Below are positions 33,820-41,848 of a stretch of DNA of 64,000 nt, piece by piece (the first letter of the stretch is position 1; every line of letters starts with the position of its first letter). The stretch is from JAKAWW01 sp049965095 (GTDB lineage Archaea > Micrarchaeota > Micrarchaeia > Micrarchaeales > Micrarchaeaceae), in assembly GCA_049965095.1 (NCBI GenBank), contig JBMFWR010000002.1:1-64000 (forward strand), in the 5' to 3' direction. The position numbers were made by a program, and so were the translations under genes. The notes beneath the pieces were generated by a model. It was not told the DNA's origin. It worked only from the letters and a program-made list of their open reading frames with translations, and ran no database searches.

Positions 33820-34197
33820 CTATGCAGTGCACTCGCTTATGCATTCTATCGAATAGTTGGCAGGCAGTACAAAGCATTTAGAGTAGTAACTTGAGCATAA
33901 AGAAGCGTTGCCAAATTTATCATCAACATAGCCGCTTACAGACATGTAATCAAGGTTATATGAACGCACAAATGCCTTTAACGCCGAGTTGATGCAAGAA
34001 TAATTATGCAATAAAATGCACGCCATCTCGCTGCTGTTATGATATTCCATTCCTATGAAGTCGTGTGCTGCATTGGCTTCATCTATGGCTCCAGTACTTG
34101 CCGAAATGCCGAGTATTGAGTTTGCCATAATCGCAATTGCTGTTGCTATTATTGCAATGGAGAACATCGATTCCATCAATGCTGCTTGGGCGCGCAT
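33820..34197 (-). CDS. Pilin-like protein, class III signal type, 125 residues
   Basis: Starts MRAQAALMESMFSIAIIATAIAIMA: a short basic N terminus, a possible prepilin-peptidase site before Gln-Ala-Ala-Leu-Met-Glu, with the Glu at position +5 relative to the cut as in type IV pilins, and a hydrophobic helix. The rest is a small domain with several cysteines (ACILLHNYSC, SLCSSYYSKCFV, IECISECTA) that may form disulfides outside the cell. ATG 34197 lies eight bases after the preceding stop and was preferred to ATG 34233 or 34260. Confidence 0.7.
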   Translation of the reverse strand: MRAQAALMESMFSIAIIATAIAIMANSILGISASTGAIDEANAAHDFIGMEYHNSSEMACILLHNYSCINSALKAFVRSYNLDYMSVSGYVDDKFGNASLCSSYYSKCFVLPANYSIECISECTA

Positions 34198-34204
34198 TTT
34201 AACA

Positions 34205-35485
34205 CTAGTTGATGTTGAGTATGCTACCTTCATAATCCTCTGTAAACTTGCCAGGCACAAGTGACGAATTTGCAGCTATTGTATAGTATAAATATGGGAT
34301 TGGATTGCACAACACCGAATTGCTGCTTACGCTGCACGCCGAGCTTGATTCATTGCCATTTATAATGGAGCCTGCAATCATGTTTAGCGAGTTTATCCCT
34401 TGCTCTATCCTGGTGAGCGTTGATGTTGATATAGAAGTTCCATTGTAGTATGAGAGCTCGTTGTAAAGGTTTTGCCTGGTTACTTGCATTATGCTATATG
34501 TGCTTGCGTTTTCCAAGTAATTGCCTGAAGGCTTATCGAGCACGAGATACTGGCTTATAGGGTTTGCAGAGCCTGAAACGTCGCTTACCAGAACATTGCC
34601 TGCTTTCATGCCTTTCAATAGAAGCGGCGCTTCTGGCACGCTACTCGAAAGCTCCGAATTCAGGTTGTAGTTGTTGTATGTGACAGACACATTTATGCTG
34701 AAGATATAGTGGGGCTTCTGCAGTATTTCTTGTACTGAAGCGTTGGATTGCTGCTTGTACACGCAATAGGTCATAGTATCAGATTGGGAACCTGGAGCCC
34801 ATGTACAATACCATGAGCCAACCCAAAAATACCACGAGGCGCCGGCTCCGCACTCCTGCCCAATTGAGAGTTCGCTTCCCCAGAAGCTAACGTAGCTGCA
34901 GTGACTCCAGAGCCCCAGCGTGTAGATGTGAGAAGGCATGCTTGTATTGTATGCTACGCTTTCCAAGTTCCTGCTTATTGAGAAATAAGGCATGGTTGAA
35001 TTGCTTGCACTTTGCTGTGCTATTGATGCATATGAAATACCTGCTACGCTTCTTGTGGAGTTGCCAAGCAAAGCAGTTGCATTAACCACAACCAAACCAG
35101 GATTTAGCGGCAATACACTGAATGATAAAACCGTAAAACCGCTTGAGATATTTGCACGGCTGCTTGGATTTACATACGCATTGCTTGCATTCACGTGTAT
35201 GTACTGTATTGAGGAATTTGGAGGCACATATATCGCAAGCTGCACTGTATACTGCTCGCCGACATACATAGAATTGGGCACAAATATGCTCATGTGGAAA
35301 CCCTGTACTGCACCATATTGAACATTTGTCATGTTCTGCGTGCTGTTAGCAAATGCATTTGAAACAATGCTAAATGAGGAGCGCTCAGCAGAAAACACGT
35401 TGCCGTAAAGACCAATAAGGAAAACCGAAAGAGAGGATACTGCAGCGAGCAGTATTATGAATTCAATCGATGTTTGAGCTTTCAT
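34205..35485 (-). CDS. Large pilin-like surface protein, 426 residues
   Basis: Starts MKAQTSIEFIILLAAVSSLS: a clean class III signal with the conserved Glu in the helix. The mature part is Ser/Asn/Thr-rich with many N-glycosylation sequons (NSTQNMT, NASNAY) and Ig-like beta segments (VQLAIYVPPNSSIQYI, PLNPGLVVVNATALLGN). It is likely a pilus-linked adhesin or tip protein. ATG 35485 was chosen because the signal peptide begins there; the longer frame to 35623 has unrelated sequence that overlaps the upstream gene. Function is inferred from the signal and operon. Confidence 0.75.
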   Translation of the reverse strand: MKAQTSIEFIILLAAVSSLSVFLIGLYGNVFSAERSSFSIVSNAFANSTQNMTNVQYGAVQGFHMSIFVPNSMYVGEQYTVQLAIYVPPNSSIQYIHVNASNAYVNPSSRANISSGFTVLSFSVLPLNPGLVVVNATALLGNSTRSVAGISYASIAQQSASNSTMPYFSISRNLESVAYNTSMPSHIYTLGLWSHCSYVSFWGSELSIGQECGAGASWYFWVGSWYCTWAPGSQSDTMTYCVYKQQSNASVQEILQKPHYIFSINVSVTYNNYNLNSELSSSVPEAPLLLKGMKAGNVLVSDVSGSANPISQYLVLDKPSGNYLENASTYSIMQVTRQNLYNELSYYNGTSISTSTLTRIEQGINSLNMIAGSIINGNESSSACSVSSNSVLCNPIPYLYYTIAANSSLVPGKFTEDYEGSILNIN

Positions 35486-35777
35486 TGCAATACACCACAA
35501 TAGTTCCTTCTTGACTGCTCGATATTCTGTATATGTAATCTTTTTGAATTCTGAATGTTTCATTTGAGATCCCACAATCACTTGGAATGACCCATTTGAA
35601 TAAGATTGCACCTTGTTGCGCATTCAAGTACTGCATGTAACTGTTAAGTCCAAGCTGCGCTCCAATAAACCTTGAATAGCTTTCATATCCGCCCAAAAGC
35701 TGCATATATACGATGTAAAAATGGGCAACCGCTACTGCAATCACGAATGCTGCAACAATCTCCTCTAAGCCAAGCAT
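35463..35777 (-). CDS. Short pilin-like protein, 104 residues
   Basis: Starts MLGLEEIVAAFVIAVAVAHFYIVYMQL: a helix with Glu residues near its start, resembling a type IV pilin core with the hydrophobic part directly at the N terminus. A small domain with two Cys follows. ATG 35777 starts one base after the stop of the 57-residue gene; a longer frame to 35864 would overlap that gene. The 3' end overlaps the next gene's start by 23 bases. Probable minor pilin. Confidence 0.6.
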   Translation of the reverse strand: MLGLEEIVAAFVIAVAVAHFYIVYMQLLGGYESYSRFIGAQLGLNSYMQYLNAQQGAILFKWVIPSDCGISNETFRIQKDYIYRISSSQEGTIVVYCNESSNID

Positions 35778-35778
35778 T

Positions 35779-35952
35779 CTACGCGCCGCCACACATATTA
35801 AGATAACTGCAAATACTATTGTGCAGGAATTTCTGCGAGATATAAAACTGCTGGTTGCCCACAATCAAGTGCGCCAGATATAATAGCAGCAACGCCATTG
35901 AAATGGCAATTGCAAAAGACGCAATCATTGAAACAGAAAGCTGCAGCTTCAT
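35779..35952 (-). CDS. Very short pilin-like protein, 57 residues
   Basis: Missed by length-filtered gene calling. The ATG overlaps the upstream stop (ATGA), and the stop lies just before the next ATG, so the frame fills the gap in the operon exactly. It reads MKLQLSVSMIASFAIAISMALL, a basic start with a 20-residue hydrophobic helix, then QQFYISQKFLHNS. It looks like a minimal pilin or assembly peptide. Assigned from the overlap pattern and context. Confidence 0.65.
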   Translation of the reverse strand: MKLQLSVSMIASFAIAISMALLLLYLAHLIVGNQQFYISQKFLHNSICSYLNMCGGA

Positions 35953-36299
35953 CTCACCACGCTTACGTAAAAAGTGCTGTTGCTGCTCCTTATCATTGAC
36001 AGCTTTTGAACAGTTCCATTATCTGCACAAACCGAATTTGAAACAATTACGCTGTTGTTGAGCAGGGTATTGTGCATGGAGTTGCCACATAAGTCTTTGG
36101 GTATGAAAGCAGTAAATGAAGAGTAGTAGTAGGGCATGTTTGAGTATAGCGCTGAATAGAAGCTGTTTTTGTATATGCTGTTGCTGTAGCCGGAAGCTAT
36201 TCCGGAATAGGCGCCAAACCCAGCGAGAACCACCGCAAGGGATGCCGCCGAAGCGGCAGCATACACCATGAACTCGACAGAAAGCTGTGCCCTGGTCAT
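35949..36299 (-). CDS. Pilin-like protein, class III signal, 116 residues
   Basis: Starts MTRAQLSVEFMVYAAASAASLAVV: a basic N terminus, then a QLSVEF-type prepilin cleavage site with Glu at +5 and a hydrophobic helix. The C-terminal 80 residues form a small Tyr- and Ser-rich domain with two Cys (DLCGNSM, SVCADNG). It overlaps the genes before and after it by four bases each, so synthesis is translationally coupled. Probable pilus subunit. Confidence 0.75.
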   Translation of the reverse strand: MTRAQLSVEFMVYAAASAASLAVVLAGFGAYSGIASGYSNSIYKNSFYSALYSNMPYYYSSFTAFIPKDLCGNSMHNTLLNNSVIVSNSVCADNGTVQKLSMIRSSNSTFYVSVVR

Positions 36300-36535
36300 T
36301 TTACCCCTTGAGTCAGATTTGAAAGCTGATTGGATATCTGGGAGCTCACGCTCTGGCTTGCATTTCCGAAAAATGAGTGCAGAGCCGCACCTTTGAGCTG
36401 TGTTATCATTGCAAGCGCAATCACTATCACTATGCTTACCGCAGATAGCATCATTATATACTCCAGAGAACTCTGACCTTTGTGAGCCTTGAGCAAGGCC
36501 CTTAGCAATTTTAGCTGTTCCTTATACATGTTCAT
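36296..36535 (-). CDS. Pilin, class III signal, 79 residues
   Basis: Starts with a positively charged stretch ending KAHKGQSSLEYIMMLSAVSIVIVI, the canonical archaeal prepilin site (KGQSSLE, cleavage after Gly) and helix. The mature protein is only about 55 residues, helix plus a short Asn/Ser tail, a plausible major subunit of a thin pilus. It lies directly after the second platform gene, the usual place for the main pilin in such clusters. Confidence 0.8.
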   Translation of the reverse strand: MNMYKEQLKLLRALLKAHKGQSSLEYIMMLSAVSIVIVIALAMITQLKGAALHSFFGNASQSVSSQISNQLSNLTQGVK

Positions 36536-36536
36536 C

Positions 36537-37301
36537 TCACCACCTTAAAGCGCCAACAGAGAGCAAGTAGCTTGCCTTGAATAAAAGCCCAGCAAGAGAC
36601 ATACTGAAAGCTATTCCAGGTATGGAGCTTAAAATTCTTCTTGAATGAATTGCGCGATATAGCAGGGTTTCAAACACAAAAAACATGATTATAAACGAGT
36701 ATTCAATAACGCCGATTTGATGCGCTGAAGCTATGCCAGATGGAAAGCCCATTATGTAATAGGATATGCCTGCGAATATAGGGAAAAACACAACAGACCC
36801 CATGCTGGATATAAAAAGGGCGTTGTATGCGCTGCCCGAATATCTGGATCTTATCTCCTGTTCAGCTTCCATATCCTTGCTGAGCAAAAGAAGCGCTTCT
36901 CTGATACCTGCGCCATCATCAAGACCCATGGATATAATTGTAAGCAACTCGCCGTAATGGCCTTCCTTGGGAAACTTGCCAGGAATGCTGCCAGAAACCA
37001 TATATTCATGCAAAAACTTTTTCGTATCCTCGTAGAACCACATTCTCTTATCTAGAGATTTAAGCGCGCATCTTGCAAGGCCTGAGCTTTCTGAATAGTT
37101 TGCAATCATATTATTCACAAAAGACAACACATCTTGATCAGAGCCAGAAGCTTTTGGGCACACCCTTGCATATAGCACTGCTAAAGGGGCAAAAAAGGCA
37201 ATAGCGTAGTATATACTGCCTGAAAGTGCAAAATACAGCGAAAGCACAGACAATATTACTATCAAAGTAATAATGGCGTTTTTACCCATATAGATCGCCA
37301 A
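36537..37301 (-). CDS. Type IV pilus membrane platform protein, TadC/ArlJ-like (second)
   Basis: A 254-residue T2SSF-family protein. It has two N-terminal hydrophobic helices, a cytoplasmic helical domain (FVNNMIANYSESSGLARCALKSL, GLDDGAGIREALLLLSKDMEAEQE), and C-terminal membrane helices. Archaeal platforms are often a single protein of about 500 residues with two such halves; here the halves are two genes. It anchors the ATPase and pilin assembly. Its start overlaps the end of the other half by 20 bases. Confidence 0.8.
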   Translation of the reverse strand: MAIYMGKNAIITLIVILSVLSLYFALSGSIYYAIAFFAPLAVLYARVCPKASGSDQDVLSFVNNMIANYSESSGLARCALKSLDKRMWFYEDTKKFLHEYMVSGSIPGKFPKEGHYGELLTIISMGLDDGAGIREALLLLSKDMEAEQEIRSRYSGSAYNALFISSMGSVVFFPIFAGISYYIMGFPSGIASAHQIGVIEYSFIIMFFVFETLLYRAIHSRRILSSIPGIAFSMSLAGLLFKASYLLSVGALRW

Positions 37302-37956
37302 TCCTAAAGCTTATCAAGCCGTATGCAAAAGGTACTGCAATGCAGAGCAGCAAAAATAGGGAAATGCCCTGAAAGTCTTTGCCACCCATGAGCGAATAGC
37401 CAGTAAAAGAGAAGAGCAAGAATGATGGCACTACAGAGCTAAACAGCATGCTCGAAGTTATGTATTTCTGCATTGAGCCTTCGCGCCTTGAGAGTTCTTT
37501 CATGTATTCTCTTTTCATTATTTCGTTCGTTGAAGAGGCTGCGCTACTGGCATCGCCCAATGATGCAATAGCCTGGACAAAACGCAGCGCGTATGTTCTA
37601 TAAGGAGAAAATATATTTTCAATCGATTCATCTATAGGAGATCCAAGGGCCATCCTGCGTTTTACCGTTTCAAGAAGGTGCTTCAGATCATTATCTGATT
37701 GATGCAATGCGGCATTGTCAAGGGCGCGCATTGTTGACTTCCCGCTTGCCATAGAATCGCTTATGATGCGCATCGAGGATGAGAATCTGCGCATCTCTTC
37801 CACATGCAAAGAGCCGCGCTCCATTATTGATTCTATTGTTGACAAGAGTATTGCTGCAAGCACAGAAATGGCAAACACAAAAAATGCTGCAATTACTCCA
37901 AAAAACGCAAGCGATGCTAAAGCTGCGGGAAGAACTACAAGCAAATTGGCAACCAA
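37282..37956 (-). CDS. Type IV pilus membrane platform protein, TadB/ArlJ-like (first)
   Basis: A 224-residue T2SSF-family protein: N-terminal membrane helices (LLVVLPAALASLAFFGVIAAFFVF), a cytoplasmic domain with the family pattern SMASGKSTMRALDNAA and LGSPIDESIENIFSPY, and C-terminal membrane helices. No ATG is available; TTG 37956 is the first possible start after an in-frame stop, nine bases after the ATPase gene. It pairs with the next gene to form the platform. Confidence 0.8.
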   Translation of the reverse strand: MVANLLVVLPAALASLAFFGVIAAFFVFAISVLAAILLSTIESIMERGSLHVEEMRRFSSSMRIISDSMASGKSTMRALDNAALHQSDNDLKHLLETVKRRMALGSPIDESIENIFSPYRTYALRFVQAIASLGDASSAASSTNEIMKREYMKELSRREGSMQKYITSSMLFSSVVPSFLLFSFTGYSLMGGKDFQGISLFLLLCIAVPFAYGLISFRIGDLYG

Positions 37957-37964
37957 TTGTTTCG

Positions 37965-39461
37965 CTATGTAACCACGCTATATCTGCTTATGTATGACGC
38001 TGCGCTTTCGCTGCTCAGCGCCATACCTTTTAGGAAAGTTGCGCGGCTCTTCAGCTCCTTTATTGCGGTGCTGTTTTTCAGGCCATGAAGGCTTGCATAC
38101 TTCTCGATTACTTTAGATCCACCCATTGATTCATATTTTAGAGCATTATTGTCAAGAAGCTCCTTGAATTCCCAAGAAGAGCCCTCATTGCCTTTCAGTT
38201 CCGCCCTGCTGAGCCACCTGAACTCGCCTATGCTTGATACCACCCTAGAATTGTAGGAAGTCTGCTTCATGAATATGCCAATGTCAAGCATTGCCAGCAA
38301 TGACCTGTCTACAAGCATCGGCTTTGATTCCAGCCTTGATACTATGTATTCGCCATTGCCATTGCTGTGCAGAGTTGTCATGAACGGAACGCCAAGATTG
38401 GCTCCTGCGAACAGCTCGCTGGCTTCGCTTCCGCGCAGCTCTCCCACAACAATGCGGTCAGGGCGAAGATGAAGCGCATTTATGACCTGGCTTCTGGTTG
38501 TAATGCCACCTGCTTGCATGCCCTGCAGATGGACTACGTTTGAAAGGCCTTCCAAATACCTTATCTCGCTTAATTCTTCTTCTATGGTTATAACACGCTC
38601 GTTTGTCTGGAGCAGAGTCCCTAGCGAGTTAAGCAGTGTCGTCTTTCCGGAGCCTGGAGCACCAGCTATGACAATATTGCAATCTGCATCTAATGCCATC
38701 CACAGATATGCCAAAACATCGCTGCTTATCGTGCCCAAAGACATAAGCCTCTTCAGATCCAGACTCTTCTTTCCACCGATCCTTATAGACGCAGATACGC
38801 CTTCAACTGCATAGGGCTTCATCTGCGCATGAAGCCTTGATCCATTGGATATTTCAGCATCTATCACAGGATTCGTGCTGTTCAGCTCCCTTTCGGTATG
38901 TGCTATCATCTTGTTCAGGACAAAGCGCATTGACTGCTCTGATTCGAACTTCATATTGGTAGTGCAATAGCCGTATGTGGAATGGTAAATGCGTATATGG
39001 CTTGTCGGATCGTTAATCACTATCTCGTCTATGTTTTGGGCATCCTCCATGATTATGCTTATAGGGCCAAAGCCCACAGTATCATGTGCAACAAGCGATG
39101 CAAGTGGCTCATTGCTGCCTTGCGGGATAAGCGAGTTTAGGTAATTGAGGGCTATGCTCTTTGCAACCTCCAAAAGGGGCTTAGAATATGATAGTGAATC
39201 ACTTCCAAGGAGGGATTCAATTACTGCACCTTTTGCCATTTCAAGAGCAGCCCTATGTGCTGAGCTTATACTACCAACGTTATAATCATACTTGTACTGG
39301 TTGCCCATTTTCCATATGACGGTGTTGTTGATACTGTTCCTAGCAACTAAATTGCCGCTTATCGCATCATCAACGCGAAAGCTCATTTTTGACCTTGCAA
39401 CATTTGCAGTTTTCTGGCGCATGGGATAAAACTTCCCTAAAACCCGCATTGCATCGAGCAT
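37965..39461 (-). CDS. Type II/IV secretion ATPase, pilus assembly (CpaF/ArlI-like)
   Basis: A 498-residue secretion ATPase. The C-terminal RecA-like domain has Walker A GAPGSGKTTL near residue 265, the Asp box VITIEEELSEI, the Walker B-like RPDRIVVGELRGSEA and the His box PFMTTLHSNG. The N-terminal domain ends with DTVGFGPISIIMEDAQNIDEIVIND, as in CpaF/TadA proteins. It powers pilus assembly from the cytoplasm. It heads a long overlapping operon and has an A+T-rich promoter with TATAAAAATT about 30 bases upstream. Confidence 0.92.
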   Translation of the reverse strand: MLDAMRVLGKFYPMRQKTANVARSKMSFRVDDAISGNLVARNSINNTVIWKMGNQYKYDYNVGSISSAHRAALEMAKGAVIESLLGSDSLSYSKPLLEVAKSIALNYLNSLIPQGSNEPLASLVAHDTVGFGPISIIMEDAQNIDEIVINDPTSHIRIYHSTYGYCTTNMKFESEQSMRFVLNKMIAHTERELNSTNPVIDAEISNGSRLHAQMKPYAVEGVSASIRIGGKKSLDLKRLMSLGTISSDVLAYLWMALDADCNIVIAGAPGSGKTTLLNSLGTLLQTNERVITIEEELSEIRYLEGLSNVVHLQGMQAGGITTRSQVINALHLRPDRIVVGELRGSEASELFAGANLGVPFMTTLHSNGNGEYIVSRLESKPMLVDRSLLAMLDIGIFMKQTSYNSRVVSSIGEFRWLSRAELKGNEGSSWEFKELLDNNALKYESMGGSKVIEKYASLHGLKNSTAIKELKSRATFLKGMALSSESAASYISRYSVVT

Positions 39462-39489
39462 TTTATCGCTTTTCTGAGATTAATTTTTA

Positions 39490-39519
39490 TACTTAAATAT
39501 ACTAATATTTATTTAAGTA
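39490..39519. promoter_or_regulatory. Inverted repeat in the pilus-operon promoter region
   Basis: TACTTAAA and TTTAAGTA are perfect 8-base arms separated by 14 bases, just upstream of the pilus ATPase promoter TATA and on the side of the divergent HTH gene. It may be an operator for that regulator. Because the whole 39480-39540 stretch is very A+T-rich, chance or simple TATA duplication is also possible. The rest of the 260-base spacer shows no gene. Confidence 0.4.
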
Positions 39520-39722
39520 AAAATATTTATACCTTATGCTATGCTTTATGCCTATAATGTGTACTATATTATATTGTTAGTTTATGCACAGCACGGGCAA
39601 TACTTTTGAAATAGCAATACAATGCCTTGAGCCACTTTTACACACATATATAAAAAGATAGGACAATTATGCAAGGTGTAATGAAGGAAACATTTATAAA
39701 TATTCTTTTTAAATATACCAAT

Positions 39723-40052
39723 ATGGCTAGGCAAGACAGCGACAAGGGAGACAAAATCTGGGCTTTTAGGAAAGTTATAAGCAAGCCAAACTATGCTGTG
39801 CTTGAGCTTCTTTTCGAGAAATCGCCGCGCACAACAAAGGAGCTTTATTCTATACTGGAGAAGAAGTTCACCAGGAAAACGCTCATAATAGCGCTTAGAA
39901 GTTTGTCCATGAACCTCAATGTCATACAGCCAACCCACATAAGGACCGAAAAGGGCTATGGCCTGGGCTACAGGCTTAATCCCAAGGTAAAGGACATAGT
40001 AAAAAGCGTCCAGAAGTTTTCAAAGACAATAGAAAGCATTAGGGAAGTCTAA
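39723..40052 (+). CDS. Winged-helix transcription regulator-like protein
   Basis: A 109-residue protein with a helix-turn-helix pattern: NYAVLELLFEKSPRTTKELYSILEKKF, then TRKTLIIALRSLSMNLNVIQPTH, followed by a wing-like RTEKGYGLGYRLN and a C-terminal helix. ATG 39723 was chosen because a TATA (TTTATAAATATTC, about 39692-39703) lies 25 bases upstream and the longer frame would begin within it. It is divergent from the pilus ATPase gene and next to its promoter, so it is a candidate regulator of the pilus operon. The regulated target is inferred. Confidence 0.7.
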   Translation: MARQDSDKGDKIWAFRKVISKPNYAVLELLFEKSPRTTKELYSILEKKFTRKTLIIALRSLSMNLNVIQPTHIRTEKGYGLGYRLNPKVKDIVKSVQKFSKTIESIREV

Positions 40053-40063
40053 AAACTAAAAAA

Positions 40064-41839
40064 TCAGCTGTCTTCTATTTTTACCTTCTTCTGCTGGTTG
40101 TACATCTCTATAACTTCGCTTGTTGTTGTTGCATCTTCTGCACTCTTGTCGCTGCGCACCGTCTCATTGCCGACAAGGCGCGGAAACCTTAGCGCATAGC
40201 CAACTTCTGTGCCATCAGGCTGCTTCTCCCTGCCGCACGTATGCGTTGGTGATTTTGTTATCTCGTCGGCTTTTACCACAACGACATACTTCGGAGTAAC
40301 CCAGAAATCAGGCTCTATTATGGAATCGACTCTTGCTGGTTTTGACTTTACTTGGATCTTTTGGAGCATTGTCTTAAGCTCATGCATCTGGGCTTCGGTA
40401 AAGCCAGTGCCAAGCTTTGTTATGGTCTCGAACATGTCACGCTTTTTATTATAAACAGCACAGAGGAGGCCGCCGAACTCGAATTCCGCCCTGCCCCCTT
40501 TGCCTAGATAGTAGCCAACTATTACCAAATCCAAAGTATCGTTGAGCTCACCCTTGTAGCTTCTTTTCATTTTTATCCAGGAGAACTTTCTTGCACCTGC
40601 TATGTAAGGTGCGTGCAAATCCTTTGCCACTATGCCCTCTAGCCCAGCTTCTATCGACCTTTCGAAGAATTCCTCCAATTCCTTTGGCGAATCGGTTATT
40701 ATGCGTGTTGTGGGCCTTATCGTTGTGCTGTTATGGAGCAGCTTTTCAAGAAGCGCACGCCTCTCTTCGTATGGCTTGCTGAGCAGATCTTCTCCTTCAT
40801 TGTACATTATGTCAAATGCAAACAGGTGCAGCGGTAATTCCTCTGCCTTTTTGTCTATGTCGTGCTTGCGCTTTCTTTGTATAGTCTCCTGGAATGGGAA
40901 AAGCTCGCCTGTAACTTCGTTGAATGCTATTGCCTCGCCCTCGAATATGACGCGTTTTGCAGGAATCTCCTTTCTGACGGCTTCTATTATATCCGGAAAC
41001 ATCTCTGTGGTGTTTTCAAGCCTCCTGGAAAACAGTTTGACATCATTTCCGTTCTTGTGTACCTGCAGCCTGAATCCATCATATTTTTGCTCTACCGCTG
41101 CCTTGCCGTGCATTTTTTCAAGTATCTCCTTTGCAGTTGGGAGCCTCTCTGCAAGCGCGGGTCTTATGGGCTTGAATATTGTTACCTTGAAGCCCTCTAT
41201 CGCACTAGTACCTTCGCTTGCAATTACCTTGCCTACATAGCCCAAATCGCTGCATATGTTGTATGCACGCTCGAGGCTGGGCTTGAAGGAGCGGGATCCA
41301 GCATATGAGAGTGCAAGCGCCTCCAATATGGTAGCATCCCCAACACCCATGCGCAGCTCACCCAGCGGATACCTAACTATATACTTTACCTCTTCAGGGC
41401 TCGAATTGGCTATCATATCTGCAAGCAGGTGTATCTTCTGCGCCTTGCTACCCTCTCCACTTGTAAGCGCGAGGTTTTTCATCTTCTCGTATATTTCTTC
41501 TACGGTATACTGCTGGCTCCTCATGCTCTTCAGCTTTGTAGATGATTTTAGCTGCTTTGCCACATCGCCGAGATCACCAGCTTTCCTGTACAAGCTTTCA
41601 ACATCCGCCTTTGAGTAGCCGGTAGCTATGGCTATGGCTTCTTCCACAAGCTTGTCTGCAACGCCGAATTCTATGCCTTCAAATGGAGGTGCAAGGACAC
41701 CTTGCGTTATGTATATTATGTGCTCCACTTCTGAGGGCTTGGCAGCCTTGAAGGTTTCATTAAGTATCTCTATCATCTTGAGCCTTGAAGGCACGCTTTC
41801 AAGCCTGTCATAAAATAATGCAAGCTCCTTGAAGAGCAT
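40064..41839 (-). CDS. lig: ATP-dependent DNA ligase
   Basis: A 591-residue archaeal DNA ligase. The N-terminal DNA-binding domain carries LTSGEGSKAQKIHLLADMI and ELRMGVGDATILEAL; the adenylation motif I EQKYDGFRLQVH has the active-site Lys near residue 251; motifs FEGEAIAFN, EGIVAKDLHAPY and the C-terminal FPRLVGNE are present. It seals nicks using ATP (sometimes ADP or NAD in archaea) in Okazaki-fragment joining and repair. Length is typical. It is followed at 12 bases from the convergent HTH gene. Confidence 0.95.
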   Translation of the reverse strand: MLFKELALFYDRLESVPSRLKMIEILNETFKAAKPSEVEHIIYITQGVLAPPFEGIEFGVADKLVEEAIAIATGYSKADVESLYRKAGDLGDVAKQLKSSTKLKSMRSQQYTVEEIYEKMKNLALTSGEGSKAQKIHLLADMIANSSPEEVKYIVRYPLGELRMGVGDATILEALALSYAGSRSFKPSLERAYNICSDLGYVGKVIASEGTSAIEGFKVTIFKPIRPALAERLPTAKEILEKMHGKAAVEQKYDGFRLQVHKNGNDVKLFSRRLENTTEMFPDIIEAVRKEIPAKRVIFEGEAIAFNEVTGELFPFQETIQRKRKHDIDKKAEELPLHLFAFDIMYNEGEDLLSKPYEERRALLEKLLHNSTTIRPTTRIITDSPKELEEFFERSIEAGLEGIVAKDLHAPYIAGARKFSWIKMKRSYKGELNDTLDLVIVGYYLGKGGRAEFEFGGLLCAVYNKKRDMFETITKLGTGFTEAQMHELKTMLQKIQVKSKPARVDSIIEPDFWVTPKYVVVVKADEITKSPTHTCGREKQPDGTEVGYALRFPRLVGNETVRSDKSAEDATTTSEVIEMYNQQKKVKIEDS

Positions 41840-41848
41840 TCACACACC

